Shown piece by piece: positions 47,234-64,000 of a stretch of 64,000 bases of DNA. Under the pieces are notes generated by a model. The model did no database searches, was not told the origin of the DNA, and was given only the letters and a program-made list of their open reading frames with translations. The DNA comes from Paracyclopina nana (lineage: Eukaryota; Arthropoda; Copepoda; Cyclopoida; Cyclopettidae). The stretch spans positions 4,154,001 to 4,218,000 of the forward strand of contig JAGUCH010000003.1 of NCBI GenBank assembly GCA_019096065.1, in the 5' to 3' direction. The number at the start of each line of letters is the position of its first letter. Within the stretch, counting starts at the first letter, position 1. A program made the translations under genes and the position numbers.

Positions 47234-47480
47234 CAGTCTGTATATATAATCGGTCCGAAATACCTCGTAAATCCAATTATGCAGTCTGTATTATCGCGAT
47301 CAATTCTCGAAAAGTGCACCCCATACTGTCAGTATGCTAGATCACTATGATTGCCAATACAGACTGTGCTCCGAAGCAGTGGCGCCTCTAAAGTCACATA
47401 GTGAAAAGACTGTATTTAATTGGTCCGAAATACCTTGTAAATCCAATTATGCAGTCTGTATTTTCGCAGTCAATTCTCGA
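47234..47480 (+). repeat. pair of about 75-bp direct repeats
   Basis: 47234-47310 and 47407-47480 share GGTCCGAAATACC, GTAAATCCAATTATGCAGTC and CAATTCTCGA with few differences; CAGTCTGTAT recurs at both ends of each copy. Confidence 0.7.
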
Positions 47481-47944
47481 CTGCGACTGTTTTCTTGAAA
47501 TAAACTTTGTAAATTATTCAGAGATGGCGCTGCCTACATTTCATTATATTTTGAAATTTCTCTTGTAAACAACTTTTATTCAGTTATAGAGTTTGAAAAA
47601 AAGTATTTATAGCTTTTAGCTGTAAGTACCTAAATATGCTATTCATAATGACATTCATTCTTATTTTTCATAAAACAAGTAAACTTCATAAAAAAATCAA
47701 ATGTATTGTTTGGAAAGAAGATATTGGGTTAAGTGCTTATAAATCACTTAACTTTATATGATTACCAATCATCTAGTCTGATGAATGGATAAAGTTCTCT
47801 GAAGTAGAGAATTGAGCCTTCAAATTTAAGGCACGCAAAGTTTCTAATTTTGTGCTTTAGTAAAACAGATGAAAAACAACAAAAAATGTGTTCTTTATCA
47901 GCTCAAAATGACATTTCTAGGAAATATATACATAAATATATACA

Positions 47945-48525
47945 TTTATATGATGGAAAGTAATTTTCGCATGTATAATTCAGTTTACCAATTTGTCTCA
48001 GTTCATATTACTACACATATATAAAGGCTCTGACGTTTAACTTTACCAAGTGACACACATTATAAAGTATTTTATAAGGTGTGTCGCTCCTCTGTTTGAC
48101 CAGATATTGTCCAAGAAGTAAATCCCATTGCAGAAAAAAGGAGAAAAAATGCCTTGCATGGGGATCGAACCCTGATCATTTAGATTAGGAGTCCGACGCT
48201 CTACTGACTGAGCTACCACTACAGATAGAAAAAATTGTTGTTAGAATTCCTTTTTATTCTTCTTCTAAGCTGAGCAAAGCTTAGCAGAGGAGTAGAGTCT
48301 CTATCAGAGATACCAGACAAAACTTGATCTAACACATCTTTTAGCTTCAAAAGTGCCAAATAAAAAATGCACACTTTTTAAGTGATTCATTAACACTTTC
48401 GGCTACTCTTGCACTGCTGAGGGCCTCTCAACCCAAGCCCTCAAAGTAATGGATCAAATGCTAAGTCAAGATTGCCTGGTCTGGTAACTTCATTAACATT
48501 TGAAAATTACTTTCCATCATATAAA
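47945..48525. repeat. inverted-repeat element enclosing a tRNA-like sequence
   Basis: A perfect 24-bp inverted repeat (47945-47968 and 48502-48525; core ATGATGGAAAGTAATTTTC) encloses about 530 bp including a tRNA-like segment at 48151-48225. Confidence 0.6.
48151..48225 (-). pseudogene. tRNA-like sequence (Arg CCT anticodon), tRNA pseudogene or SINE head
   Basis: On the minus strand it has a good D arm (TAGCTCAGTCAGTAGAGC), an anticodon loop CTCCTAA (CCT) and a perfect internal B-box core GGTTCGATCCC. The acceptor arms do not pair, and the anticodon and T stems have mismatches, so a working tRNA is unlikely. Confidence 0.6.
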
Positions 48526-48528
48526 ATC

Positions 48529-48718
48529 GTATATATATGTAAACAAATTATAAAACAGGCTTACAAAATGTCTGAGCTCATTTTACAAAGTAAAAATCTC
48601 GTAGCATTACTTGGCTCTCGCAAGCTCGAGCCCGCAAAGTTGCCACTCGATTTTTACTTTACAAAATTTGCTCAGCTATTTTATTAGCTTGTTTTATAAA
48701 TTGTTTACATATATAAAT
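48529..48718. mobile_element. short hairpin MITE
   Basis: About 190 bp. The arms (TATGTAAACAA..TATAAAACA..AAAGTAAAAATC) are inverted copies about 80 bp long and about 80 percent alike. Confidence 0.6.
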
Positions 48719-49334
48719 AGATATTACACAATACGAATAAAACTATAAAAGTATTTAACTGATAAAACAAAGTGTATATTAAATAAATAAAATTTAGATT
48801 GTATATTTCATCAAACATGGCAATCACAATCATATTATATATGTTCTAATTGTATTCATTTAATTAATTTGTTGCAACTGAACAATTACAGCAATTGAAC
48901 TCTATTTGCTCACTCTGCATGTATAATAACAAAGTATTTATTACATTTAATACCAAAATAATACATACGACAAAAACAGACAAAAAAAGGGGTTCTTTAT
49001 CCTATCAAAATAGCATTTCTAGGAAATTAATACTATCAAAAAGTCAAAACATGAAATTTCAAATTGAAATAACTTTTAAAGTATGTGATAAATGAAAAAT
49101 TTAATCATTCATATGGCATCACTGGGATGTGGTCTTTGCATTTTTTATGATTTTAAAATGATTGCATCTATTTTAAAAAATAAGTATTTTACAAATCATA
49201 TGTTTACTCAAAGCGTTACACTTTTCTCGGTAGAAATGCCTTAATCAACGGAATAAATACCTGTATTAAATAAGTACTAATTCGGTACTATTTTTCAGTT
49301 TGTCTGGTTGGGTAATGTTTTATCAAAGAATTAT

Positions 49335-50030
49335 GGGCATTGGTAAAGCGTTAAAACGATAAATGGATAAATCGCAAAATATTCGCACCTATGTGTGAAT
49401 TTTTGCGTTTTATTTTCATGGTCAATTTCTCGTTTTACTTTGGGGTAAAATGATAAAATGATTTTTTTTCTTATCACACTGCACTTGAAAAGCATGAGCA
49501 CCATTTTTTGGACTATTTCTTTAATCATTAAGATTGTCCACAGTGCTGCTTCTAAGGAGTAATGCAAATAAAATAGGACTAGTTTAAAGGCTTATAACTC
49601 CAGAACCAAAAATATTTCAGCTTTTTAATTTCAATAGTTGGAAAGCTAAGGGTTTGTAGTTTTACTGAGTTTGTCTTTATGTCATCTGGTTCCAGAGATA
49701 CTGAGCAAAATAACTATAAGATGCAGCTTCAATATTCTTAATAGAAAAATTCTTTAACCAAGCCTATTGTCATTTTTTAGTCTTATCACCTTGCCTATGC
49801 CCAGGGTCCTGGGCATTTATAGAGTCACAATACAGCTATGGTATAGCAAAGTGAGCCTTTAAATTGGCATACTAATTTCACTTTGTAGTGTGATAAAAAT
49901 AATTCCATTTTATCGTTTTACCCCAAAGTAAAACGAGAAATTGACCACCAAAATAAAGCGCAAAATTTCACACCTAAGCGCGAATATTTATCGTTTTCTC
50001 GATTTATCGCTTATCTCTTTACCCATGCCG
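49335..50030. mobile_element. long-inverted-repeat MITE with 9-bp target duplication
   Basis: Starts GGGCATTGGTAAAG and ends with the inverse of CGGCATGGGTAAAG. Inverted arms extend about 160 bp and include AAAACGAGAAATTGACC. It is flanked by AAGAATTAT at 49326-49334 and 50031-50039. The 9-bp duplication suits a Mutator-like element. Confidence 0.75.
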
Positions 50031-50147
50031 AAGAATTATTGATATCTGTACAAAAATAGTCTTTGTAGAGTGTACTTTTTACATCAGGACTTTTTACATT
50101 AGGACTTCATATATAAGGACTTTTGACATTGCGGACTTTTTACAGTA

Positions 50148-51973
50148 TTCCCCTTTTGCACACGATCACCATCTTTCCAAAGTAATTATACTATACGCAC
50201 ATGATTTATTCTAGCTGTTATTGCACAATATGGTGAATTAAAGTTGCCTGCCGTGCAAGCCAATTAACAGCTAATTTGGCCAATAATCAATACGAAATAG
50301 AGCCAGGTGAAAACGAGGCCCTAGCTCGTGTCCCTTTTATGAACGATCCTTTTTTATTACGGATCGAACCAGATGCAACAAGAAAAAGTTTCACTGTCAG
50401 CAGAAATTAATTGAGTTACCATGCAAGTTGCAGCACTGTTTTCCCAGAAATGTGTGCACGTTACACTTAATATTATTTCTGTTGGAAGGCCCTACTCATG
50501 TGCTTACAATAGTTGACAAGATATGTAGAATGTCTAGAAAACACTTGCTTTTTGCATGAACTATTTCCCGGACGATTTTATTGCAGTTTAGTAAGCACTT
50601 TTTATCGCTTTTGGTTGATCAGTATGCATAAAAAAGTGCATACTTATATCGAATAAATGTCATTTGCTACAATGGAGATAGATAAGCTTTTTTGATGTAT
50701 TATGCTGAGGCTTCGTAATTTCGACTGCAACATTTTTCGATAGTTCCAAAAGCCATGAGAAAGCAATTACTCGACAAAAACTTTTTTCTAAAATGTCAGC
50801 TGAGCCCTAACTACCCGCGTACACAATCTAATGAAAGTCAGCCAAAAGAGTAATAGAGCAATTTGTTATGCGCTGCATAAAGATGTAATATATACCTGGC
50901 TTTTAGCAAAACCTCCATATTGTTTACTTTCTGGTTTTCAGTAGCGAGGGACGTAAAATAAGATTAATTTCTTACCTGGTTGTATCAAAACATTTCCAAG
51001 CATGGAACACCACAATATTGATGGTAATATCGCGTACAGAGTATATGTGAACTTTCCGTGGCAAAATCGCACAGAGGACTGAGAAAGCTTTTTAGAAGAG
51101 CTCGGTTGCTCCCAAGGGACGACCTGGTTACCACACTGGGAAATAAGAGGCCGGAAAGTAATTCTGCTGCTGCCTTTTTTCTGTGCAACTTCTCCGTCTT
51201 CTTTGCCCCTTCCTTTCATGAAGAATTGATACATGGCTAATATCTTTAATTAAGGCTCTCGCTTTAATTCATGGCATATTTGAATGAAAAATAGCCTTGC
51301 ATAACAACAAAAGTATCCGCATTGCGTCGCAATATTCGCACCAAAATAGCGCACTGAATTATGAAAAACATGTGTGTATGTAAGGTACGTTATTTGCAAT
51401 TTTGGCCAACTTTTTCCAGATGGATGGGCCAAGTTTTTGGCATTTTCATTTTCCTAGCTATGCTGAAAGTTGTGAGTCATTGCCTGTTTATGGCTTGCTT
51501 TTCTCATGCTACTTTTGATGAAAAACAGAAAAGCAAACTATGTAGTGTATATTTAAAGCTAGTCTTTTTGTGTGTCAAAGGTACTTTGGCTCAGAGTCAT
51601 TTTCTAGGAAATCGTCCAGAGAAACACTTTGATTAAGCTTCAAGTATTCTTCTCAGAAACATGAGGGCTTATTCATTTAGTCAAAAGTAACCTAAAAGCT
51701 CATGGCGTGCAAATTACGAACGAAAAATGAAAAATGGCTACTGGAACAAGCTGGTTCATTACTTTGTTGTGATTTTTCTTGATTACAGCTTCCAGATGTA
51801 TTCTTAGGAAAAACGCCATTTTGGAAGCTTAAATTCAACTTTTGGCCAGTCACGAGAAAAACCATTGAATATACTTGCTATTTTTCTCCGCTTGCCTTGT
51901 TGTTGCTACAAGGAAGCAAAAAAACTCGTCTTAACAGTAATAGCGATTGTGAGCATAATATATCCATTTATTT
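50148..51973. other. intergenic, no gene seen
   Basis: About 1.8 kb between the mobile block and the 3' end of the first small secreted-protein gene. ORFs at 50938-51240 and 51361-51636 show no supporting features. Confidence 0.4.
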
Positions 51974-52898
51974 TCAGCCAAATGATTGCAGAACTGAGTT
52001 CCCACCATAGAGAAGCAAATCAAGTGAAAGCCAGCCCCAAATTCTCATAATGGCTTTCAAAGCATCTGCTGCCATGTTGTTGAATAGGTTCTGTTCATCC
52101 AGGTTCTTTTCCAGAGCTGTTTTCCAAATTTCATTGGGGATGGCATTAACAAGATTTACATTGAACAATCTCCTCACATCTCCACTTTTTGAAGCTTCTT
52201 CTTCGACGAGGCCTCTTTCTGAAAAATAGATTCGTGCAAACAAAAGCCTTTCTGCTTTAGCTCTTTGCTTATACATGAAGAAAAGTGGATTTCCCAGCCT
52301 TTTCCACCCTACCTTTTTCTCGGTTACATAACAGATTCCTGTCGATTTAGCCTATTAGCAAGGTAGGACTGCTTGGAATGTACATTCGTAGCCAAATACC
52401 CGAAATCAGCCCTTATTAAGCTGAATTGAAATCAATTCAAGGGTCCGGGTAAATAACCTCATTTCAAAAAACTGTTCGCATAACTGGTTTTTTTCCGTTG
52501 CTTCATACATTCAGTGACATGTTTATTGCTCTTACGTCAAATGCAAAAAAGCTTTATTTCTGGAACTACTTACATTTCTTCCATGACATGCCATATGTTG
52601 CAATACTAGACCTTATCTATAATGAATTAAAATCCACTGCTGATACTTCTTCAGTCAATTACTCTTTCATTAATACTAGTAAATTGATGAGAGACTCGAA
52701 GAGAATAAATTCCGGTTTTTATCATTCTAAAAATGATGCATGATTAAATAAGATATTTAGGCTACCTTGGTGATGCGAGAATCGTTTTGCTTCATAGTTC
52801 TTGTGATGGTAATTTCTGATGAAGGTGGGCTTGGAATTTGATGGTTCACATACGAGGCAAACAATGAGGACAGAGTAGTGAACATTTTTAAGCTCCAT
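51974..52898 (-). CDS. small secreted protein, unknown family (paralogue 1)
   Basis: Two minus-strand exons, 52898-52766 and 52218-51974, joined in phase; 125 residues. The N-terminus (NVHYSVLIVCLVCEPSNS) looks like a signal peptide. After a variable middle comes a conserved block: IWKTALEKNLDEQNLFNNMA, then ADALKAIMRIWGWLSLDLLL and YGGNSVLQSFG at the end. The same block occurs in the gene at 53.6-54.1 kb. The mature part has no cysteine. No known domain recognised. Confidence 0.72.
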
Positions 52899-53598
52899 CT
52901 TGAACTGACTGCAAGCATAAGATTTCAAGTATGTTTGCCAAAACTCTCATATTCTGATGTAATCACCCATTTTCTGCTGATTTCTTCTTGGTGTTCAAAC
53001 AACGAGTCATCATTGGGATTTAAATTGGTTACATTTGTATGGGCCACCCTGCACACGCACACACAAAAAATCACCATAAAGCTTGGAGATGAGTATATTT
53101 TGGTGCTGACTCTTGATAAGGTTAAATGCTTATTTTTGCCGACATGCGACCCTTTTATTCAACGTCCATAGTACGCAAAAGTTACACTACTGATAATGTG
53201 GTTAGCCTATTTAGCAAGGTTAGTTTGTGGCAGTATATCTTCATGATGCATGCGAAAAATCTCACAACAAATGCAACTTATGGAATTTATGTCACCATGA
53301 TTAGAGCTGGTAGAAATAAAATTCTTCATTTTTCAAATAAGAAGAAATCATTCACTTTTAGTTGATCAAATCGAGCAACGAATTGCGATATTTATGCACT
53401 TTGCAGCCAAGCAGAATTTTGGGTCATGGATAATGTAGTAAATACAATGAACAAATTACATCTTTTATGTCTCACGCGCTTGCGAATAAAAACTATAATT
53501 ATGTTATTTTTTTGTTTAGCCCATATGACAGGCAATATATGTTGTGTTTCCCTTTATTTCCTAAGCAAACAGTGCCTTATATTATATGTGCAATATCA
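52899..53598. other. spacer between the two paralogues
   Basis: No gene seen; presumed promoter of paralogue 1 and 3' region of paralogue 2. Confidence 0.4.
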
Positions 53599-54103
53599 TC
53601 ATAATCCCAGAGAACCAAAAAGAGCATGGCCATTGTACATGATAAGGTCAATGGCCACCCATCCAGCAGCTCGAGAAAAGGCTTTGACAAAGTCACCCAC
53701 AGCATTGTTGAACAGGTTTTGCTCGTCGTAGTTTTTCTCAAATGCAGTCTTCCAAAGAGTTGAGGGGTCAGCCTGCTTAAGCTCGAAAGTGGTGAATGGC
53801 AGCGTCCGCGTCTCCTTCCTGAGCTCGTCGTCGTCATTCGTATTCGTACTTTGAGCATTATTTGTAAAAGTTGAGTCAAATTCACCTTTGAAATGTAGCT
53901 ATAAAACACTCTACTCAATTCCTACATTAATGCACACTTTTCTTACCTGAACGGTCCTCAAAAAAGTCTTGGATGTGATATTTTTCCGGCAAATCATAGC
54001 CATCGATAAAATTGGAATCTATGCCTCTCCAGTAATTTGGTGGAAGACCGAAGGCAAACTCGCTGAAAACAAGGATAATGAGAATCGTTGTATGATGCAG
54101 CAT
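53599..54103 (-). CDS. small secreted protein, unknown family (paralogue 2)
   Basis: Two minus-strand exons, 54103-53947 and 53885-53599, joined in phase; 147 residues. A signal peptide (TTILIILVFSEFAFG) is followed by LPPNYWRGIDSNFIDGYDLP, an Asn/Asp-rich linker, and the shared block LWKTAFEKNYDEQNLFNNAV, then GDFVKAFSRAAGWVAIDLIM and YNGHALFGSLGL. About half of the block is identical to paralogue 1, and the intron position is equivalent (phase 1, before the block). In-frame ATGs exist upstream, but the one at 54103 places the hydrophobic run correctly. Confidence 0.75.
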
Positions 54104-55010
54104 AATGCAGTACATAATCGACTGAATCGACTGAACAAGGTTGACCATAACTAAACCGAAAATCACGCGCGATGCTTAACCATGCATAAATAAGGGACGA
54201 ATTTTCGTCGAGACCAAAGATGTTAGAATAGAAAACAATCGGTAGGTGGAAAGGATGCAAAATAGTTATGACATAGTTGTCATATGCTCGTACAGAAAAT
54301 ATGGGAAATTAATTCTTACTTTGCGTTTGTTCAGGACAAACAACTTGGCATCCACACTTACAAAAGGAATTATTTCGGCTTGCAGCAAGTATGATGAATG
54401 TACTTTTTCTCGGTAAATTAAATCACAGTTGGCGACTCTGGCTCATTTTCACGGTTCAAGTGCTCTCAGAAAAGATAAAAAAAACTGACACATTAATAGC
54501 ATGAATGTGAAAGCTTGTCCCGATATTTCTGCATTTCGTGAAAAAAGTTGCAAATGTAACCCTGATATTAGAGACGAGTCCCTCGCTCGATCTTGTTATA
54601 GGTTTCGCGGTTATAAAGTCAATGTTGTTCATGGCCGAGCAGAAAAAAACGTCCCATTAAAAATCAATTACTATTCCTGCCTCCGTCTGATCCACTGAAA
54701 GAGGGGCCATTTCAGCAAACGTACTTTAACTGAGAATCTAATATGGGCAAAGGAAATTCTTTTCAACAGCTTTTCAACCCAAATTGCTCATTCAGGGGCA
54801 TCGCGTTTTCTCAAAAACATATCAATTATTAACTAATTTTACTTGAAAAGGTGACGATTACACAAATCATGCTATAAAAATGCGTTTATTCAACGATTCA
54901 TTTGAAACCAGAATAAGTTTTCGTCACTGAAATAAGAAAACGCAACGTATAATATATATGGTATGCTTTTGATGCGTTGCATTATAAAATATTGCGTATT
55001 TTCAAAACGG
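54104..55010. other. intergenic, no gene seen
   Basis: Promoter of paralogue 2 at the left and PAS kinase 3' UTR at the right. Confidence 0.4.
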
Positions 55011-61903
<6,893 letters not shown>

Positions 61904-62640
61904 TTTGCGAATTTATATCACACTCCTATGATTTTGACACACCCAAAATCTGTAACTTGTTGTCGCAGTCTCTCAGATCCCGCTCAGTTTTCAAGTTCAC
62001 AGCTACCTATGAATGATTTCCATAGGTACCTACTAGTTTTCCGTAGTAGCACGAGTCCATGAGTCGAGCTCACATTTTGAGCTCGATTTATAGAGACCTA
62101 AATCATAACAATAACAATGACATAGAGTCTTCCACGCGATCTTTATGGGCAAAATTGGTGTGCAGCCGGAAAAGAAGTTATCATTACCAGAAAGTTCCAT
62201 TCAGAACTTGTTTGTCTATGGCTTGGCTTTTTCTGTCAGAAATTGTATTTTTGCATAAGATACCAAAAAATAACACTTTCCTGAGTCAGAATGAGGTACT
62301 ACTGCAAGCGGATCGTCTGGGGTACAATCTTTTTTTAATTTCGATATTTTCGCTAAATCTTTAATATTTAGCTAGGAGTTAACATCAATTAATATGACCA
62401 TTCATACCTCTTCTTGTATTTTTTGTTAACTTTGATTTTTCTTAAGAAAAACCAGAATTATGTCTGCTTTTTTAAGGGTTGTGCACCTGAAAAAAATTGC
62501 TCCATTTTGTCTACAAAAAAGTTGTCGCATCCCTTTTCAAACCAGTATTTCCCATATTTTCACACTAGATAGCGACAAAATGTTATGATTTGGGTCTCTA
62601 TTCTTTATCTGAATATCGGTCAATGACTATTATTTGTTTA

Positions 62641-62980
62641 TAGTGATGGAACAAGCTGGAACTCGGCTCGATAACTCGAAAGCAAAACTTAGCTTGAACT
62701 AAACTCTGGCTTGCGCTGCATAAGCTTCCAACTAGCAACTCGAACTCGCTCTCATGAAATTTCAGGCGAACTCCAACAATTTTCTTCAACTCGAAAAAAC
62801 TTGAATAGAAAAATTGGCATATTTATTGGGTAAATTGATGAAAAATCGAATGAGCTTGGAAATTTCTAACCAACTCGAACGAGCTCATTCTCAAAATGAG
62901 TCAACTCGAACTCGCTCGAAATTTTTTACCAGAACTCGGAACTCGATCGATCCCAAATTTTTCGGCTCGTTCCATCACTA
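62641..62980. mobile_element. MITE with TAGTGATGGAAC termini
   Basis: Begins TAGTGATGGAACAAGC and ends with the inverse of TAGTGATGGAACGAGC. The interior is full of ACTCGAAC-type repeats. The termini resemble hAT elements, but an 8-bp target duplication is not evident. Confidence 0.6.
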
Positions 62981-63544
62981 CTATATAAAATAAGCGCAAC
63001 GTTGGTAAAGCGGAGGAATTGATAAGAGCAATTGCTGAAATGCGTTGATTTGATTATTTTCGTCAATCAAGTATTTGAAGTACTTCTTCTATTGCAAAAA
63101 AAGTTAAACTGAAAGTCCAGCCTTAAAAATGCATGTGTAGGTTAAGATTTCGAAACAATATTTTACCCCAAAATGCGCACTATTTAAAATTCCCACGTTG
63201 ATACGCAAACAAAGGTTGAACCGCAGCGCTATTTTATTTTCCGGGGAAAAGTCGTTACCAGATTTGTACCAGATGTGTGCAAACGAGTAGAGATTCAAAT
63301 TCTGCTTGTTATTTAATAAAAATTGATAATTAGCTCAACGTTTTTAAATTTGAAGAAATAGAATTTTTATTACTTAGAAATATCATTCATGTTTTGCCAC
63401 ATCTGCTATTACAATGAAGGCGTTTTTTGCATGTCATTGGGTGATAAACTTGAACACTATAAATAACTTCCGACGCCATTCACCTCTTTTCTGGCCTTGG
63501 ACGCGTGTGGTTGTTTCGCTTCCATACACGTCCGTTTTCGCGTT

Positions 63545-63590
63545 TAAAAAATATAAAAAAACCAAAAAAATTAAAAAACTAACGAAAAAG
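63545..63590 (+). promoter_or_regulatory. A-rich leader of the PABP mRNA
   Basis: A stretch of A runs broken by T, CC, TT, CT and CG, about 75 bp before the start codon. PABP is known to bind an A-rich sequence in its own 5' UTR and repress its translation; this matches in place and composition. Confidence 0.6.
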
Positions 63591-63649
63591 GGTCACTAAG
63601 CTTTGCCTCCTTCCCATCTATTTATTGTTTGTTGTTGACCAATCTCTGA

Positions 63650-64000
<351 letters not shown>

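Larger units (their letters stand above)
46107..50145. mobile_element. TA-flanked non-autonomous element with AAAGTCC subterminal array
   Basis: Begins CTGTAAAAAGTCCGC at 46107 and ends with its inverse at 50145; about 26 of the first 29 bases agree. TA flanks both ends (46105-46106, 50146-50147). Both ends carry a run of AAAAGTCC-like units spaced about 15-17 bp (46110-46250; 50075-50145), in opposite orientation. The interior is very AT-rich with no intact transposase. One ORF (46387-46650) contains RDEILKDPIKSLMKIYEAL, which might be a transposase remnant. Smaller palindromic elements lie inside. Confidence 0.65.

Noticed and set aside
48151-48225. Functional tRNA-Arg gene
   Set aside because: Acceptor strands do not pair and two stems are mismatched, so it was called a tRNA-like pseudogene.

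Overview
This is a gene-dense animal nuclear window. Introns of 45 to 60 bp with GT-AG ends, a pickpocket-type DEG/ENaC channel and the overall gene set point to an arthropod, probably an insect or another pancrustacean. The species cannot be fixed from the sequence. Exon models were built by eye from reading frame, splice-site phase and family motifs, so boundaries may be off by a base or more. No rRNA gene, CRISPR array or bacterial feature was seen.

Layout: 0.3-3.5 kb (+) nuclear protein with an MBD and two zinc fingers. 3.8-5.0 kb (-) palmitoyl-protein thioesterase 1, divergent from 5.3-6.2 kb (+) an Mpv17-family protein. 6.2-7.1 kb (-) axonemal dynein light chain DNAL1, tail-to-tail with Mpv17. 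8.1-9.0 kb (+) unknown membrane protein. 9.2-22.9 kb (-) inositol-trisphosphate 3-kinase with several alternative first exons; its longest 5' intron holds two plus-strand genes, a frameshifted C-type-lectin-like gene and an FAD amine oxidase. 23.7-28.5 kb (-) pickpocket channel with a 7-TM gene nested on the other strand. 30.1-45.5 kb (-) EF-hand protein with a CaaX end. 52.0-54.1 kb (-) two paralogous small secreted proteins of unknown family. 55.0-61.9 kb (-) PAS kinase. 63.7 kb to the edge (+) start of cytoplasmic poly(A)-binding protein.

Mobile DNA falls in two blocks. The most interesting is an 8.0-kb two-gene DNA transposon (30,630-38,624) inside the last intron of the EF-hand gene. It has 22-bp perfect terminal inverted repeats, a transposase of the Transposase_21/CACTA type on the plus strand, and a nine-exon partner gene of unknown family on the minus strand. 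Its subterminal 9-mer GAAAGTTGT also sits in several introns and in the divergent promoter, but not, as far as I could see, in exons. The second block (46.1-50.1 kb) is an AT-rich, TA-flanked element with a subterminal AAAGTCC array and several smaller palindromic elements inside it.

The host genes do not form one pathway. Several concern calcium or inositol-phosphate signalling (IP3 3-kinase, EF-hand protein), membrane receptors or channels (pickpocket, 7-TM proteins) and metabolic or translational control (PAS kinase, PABP).
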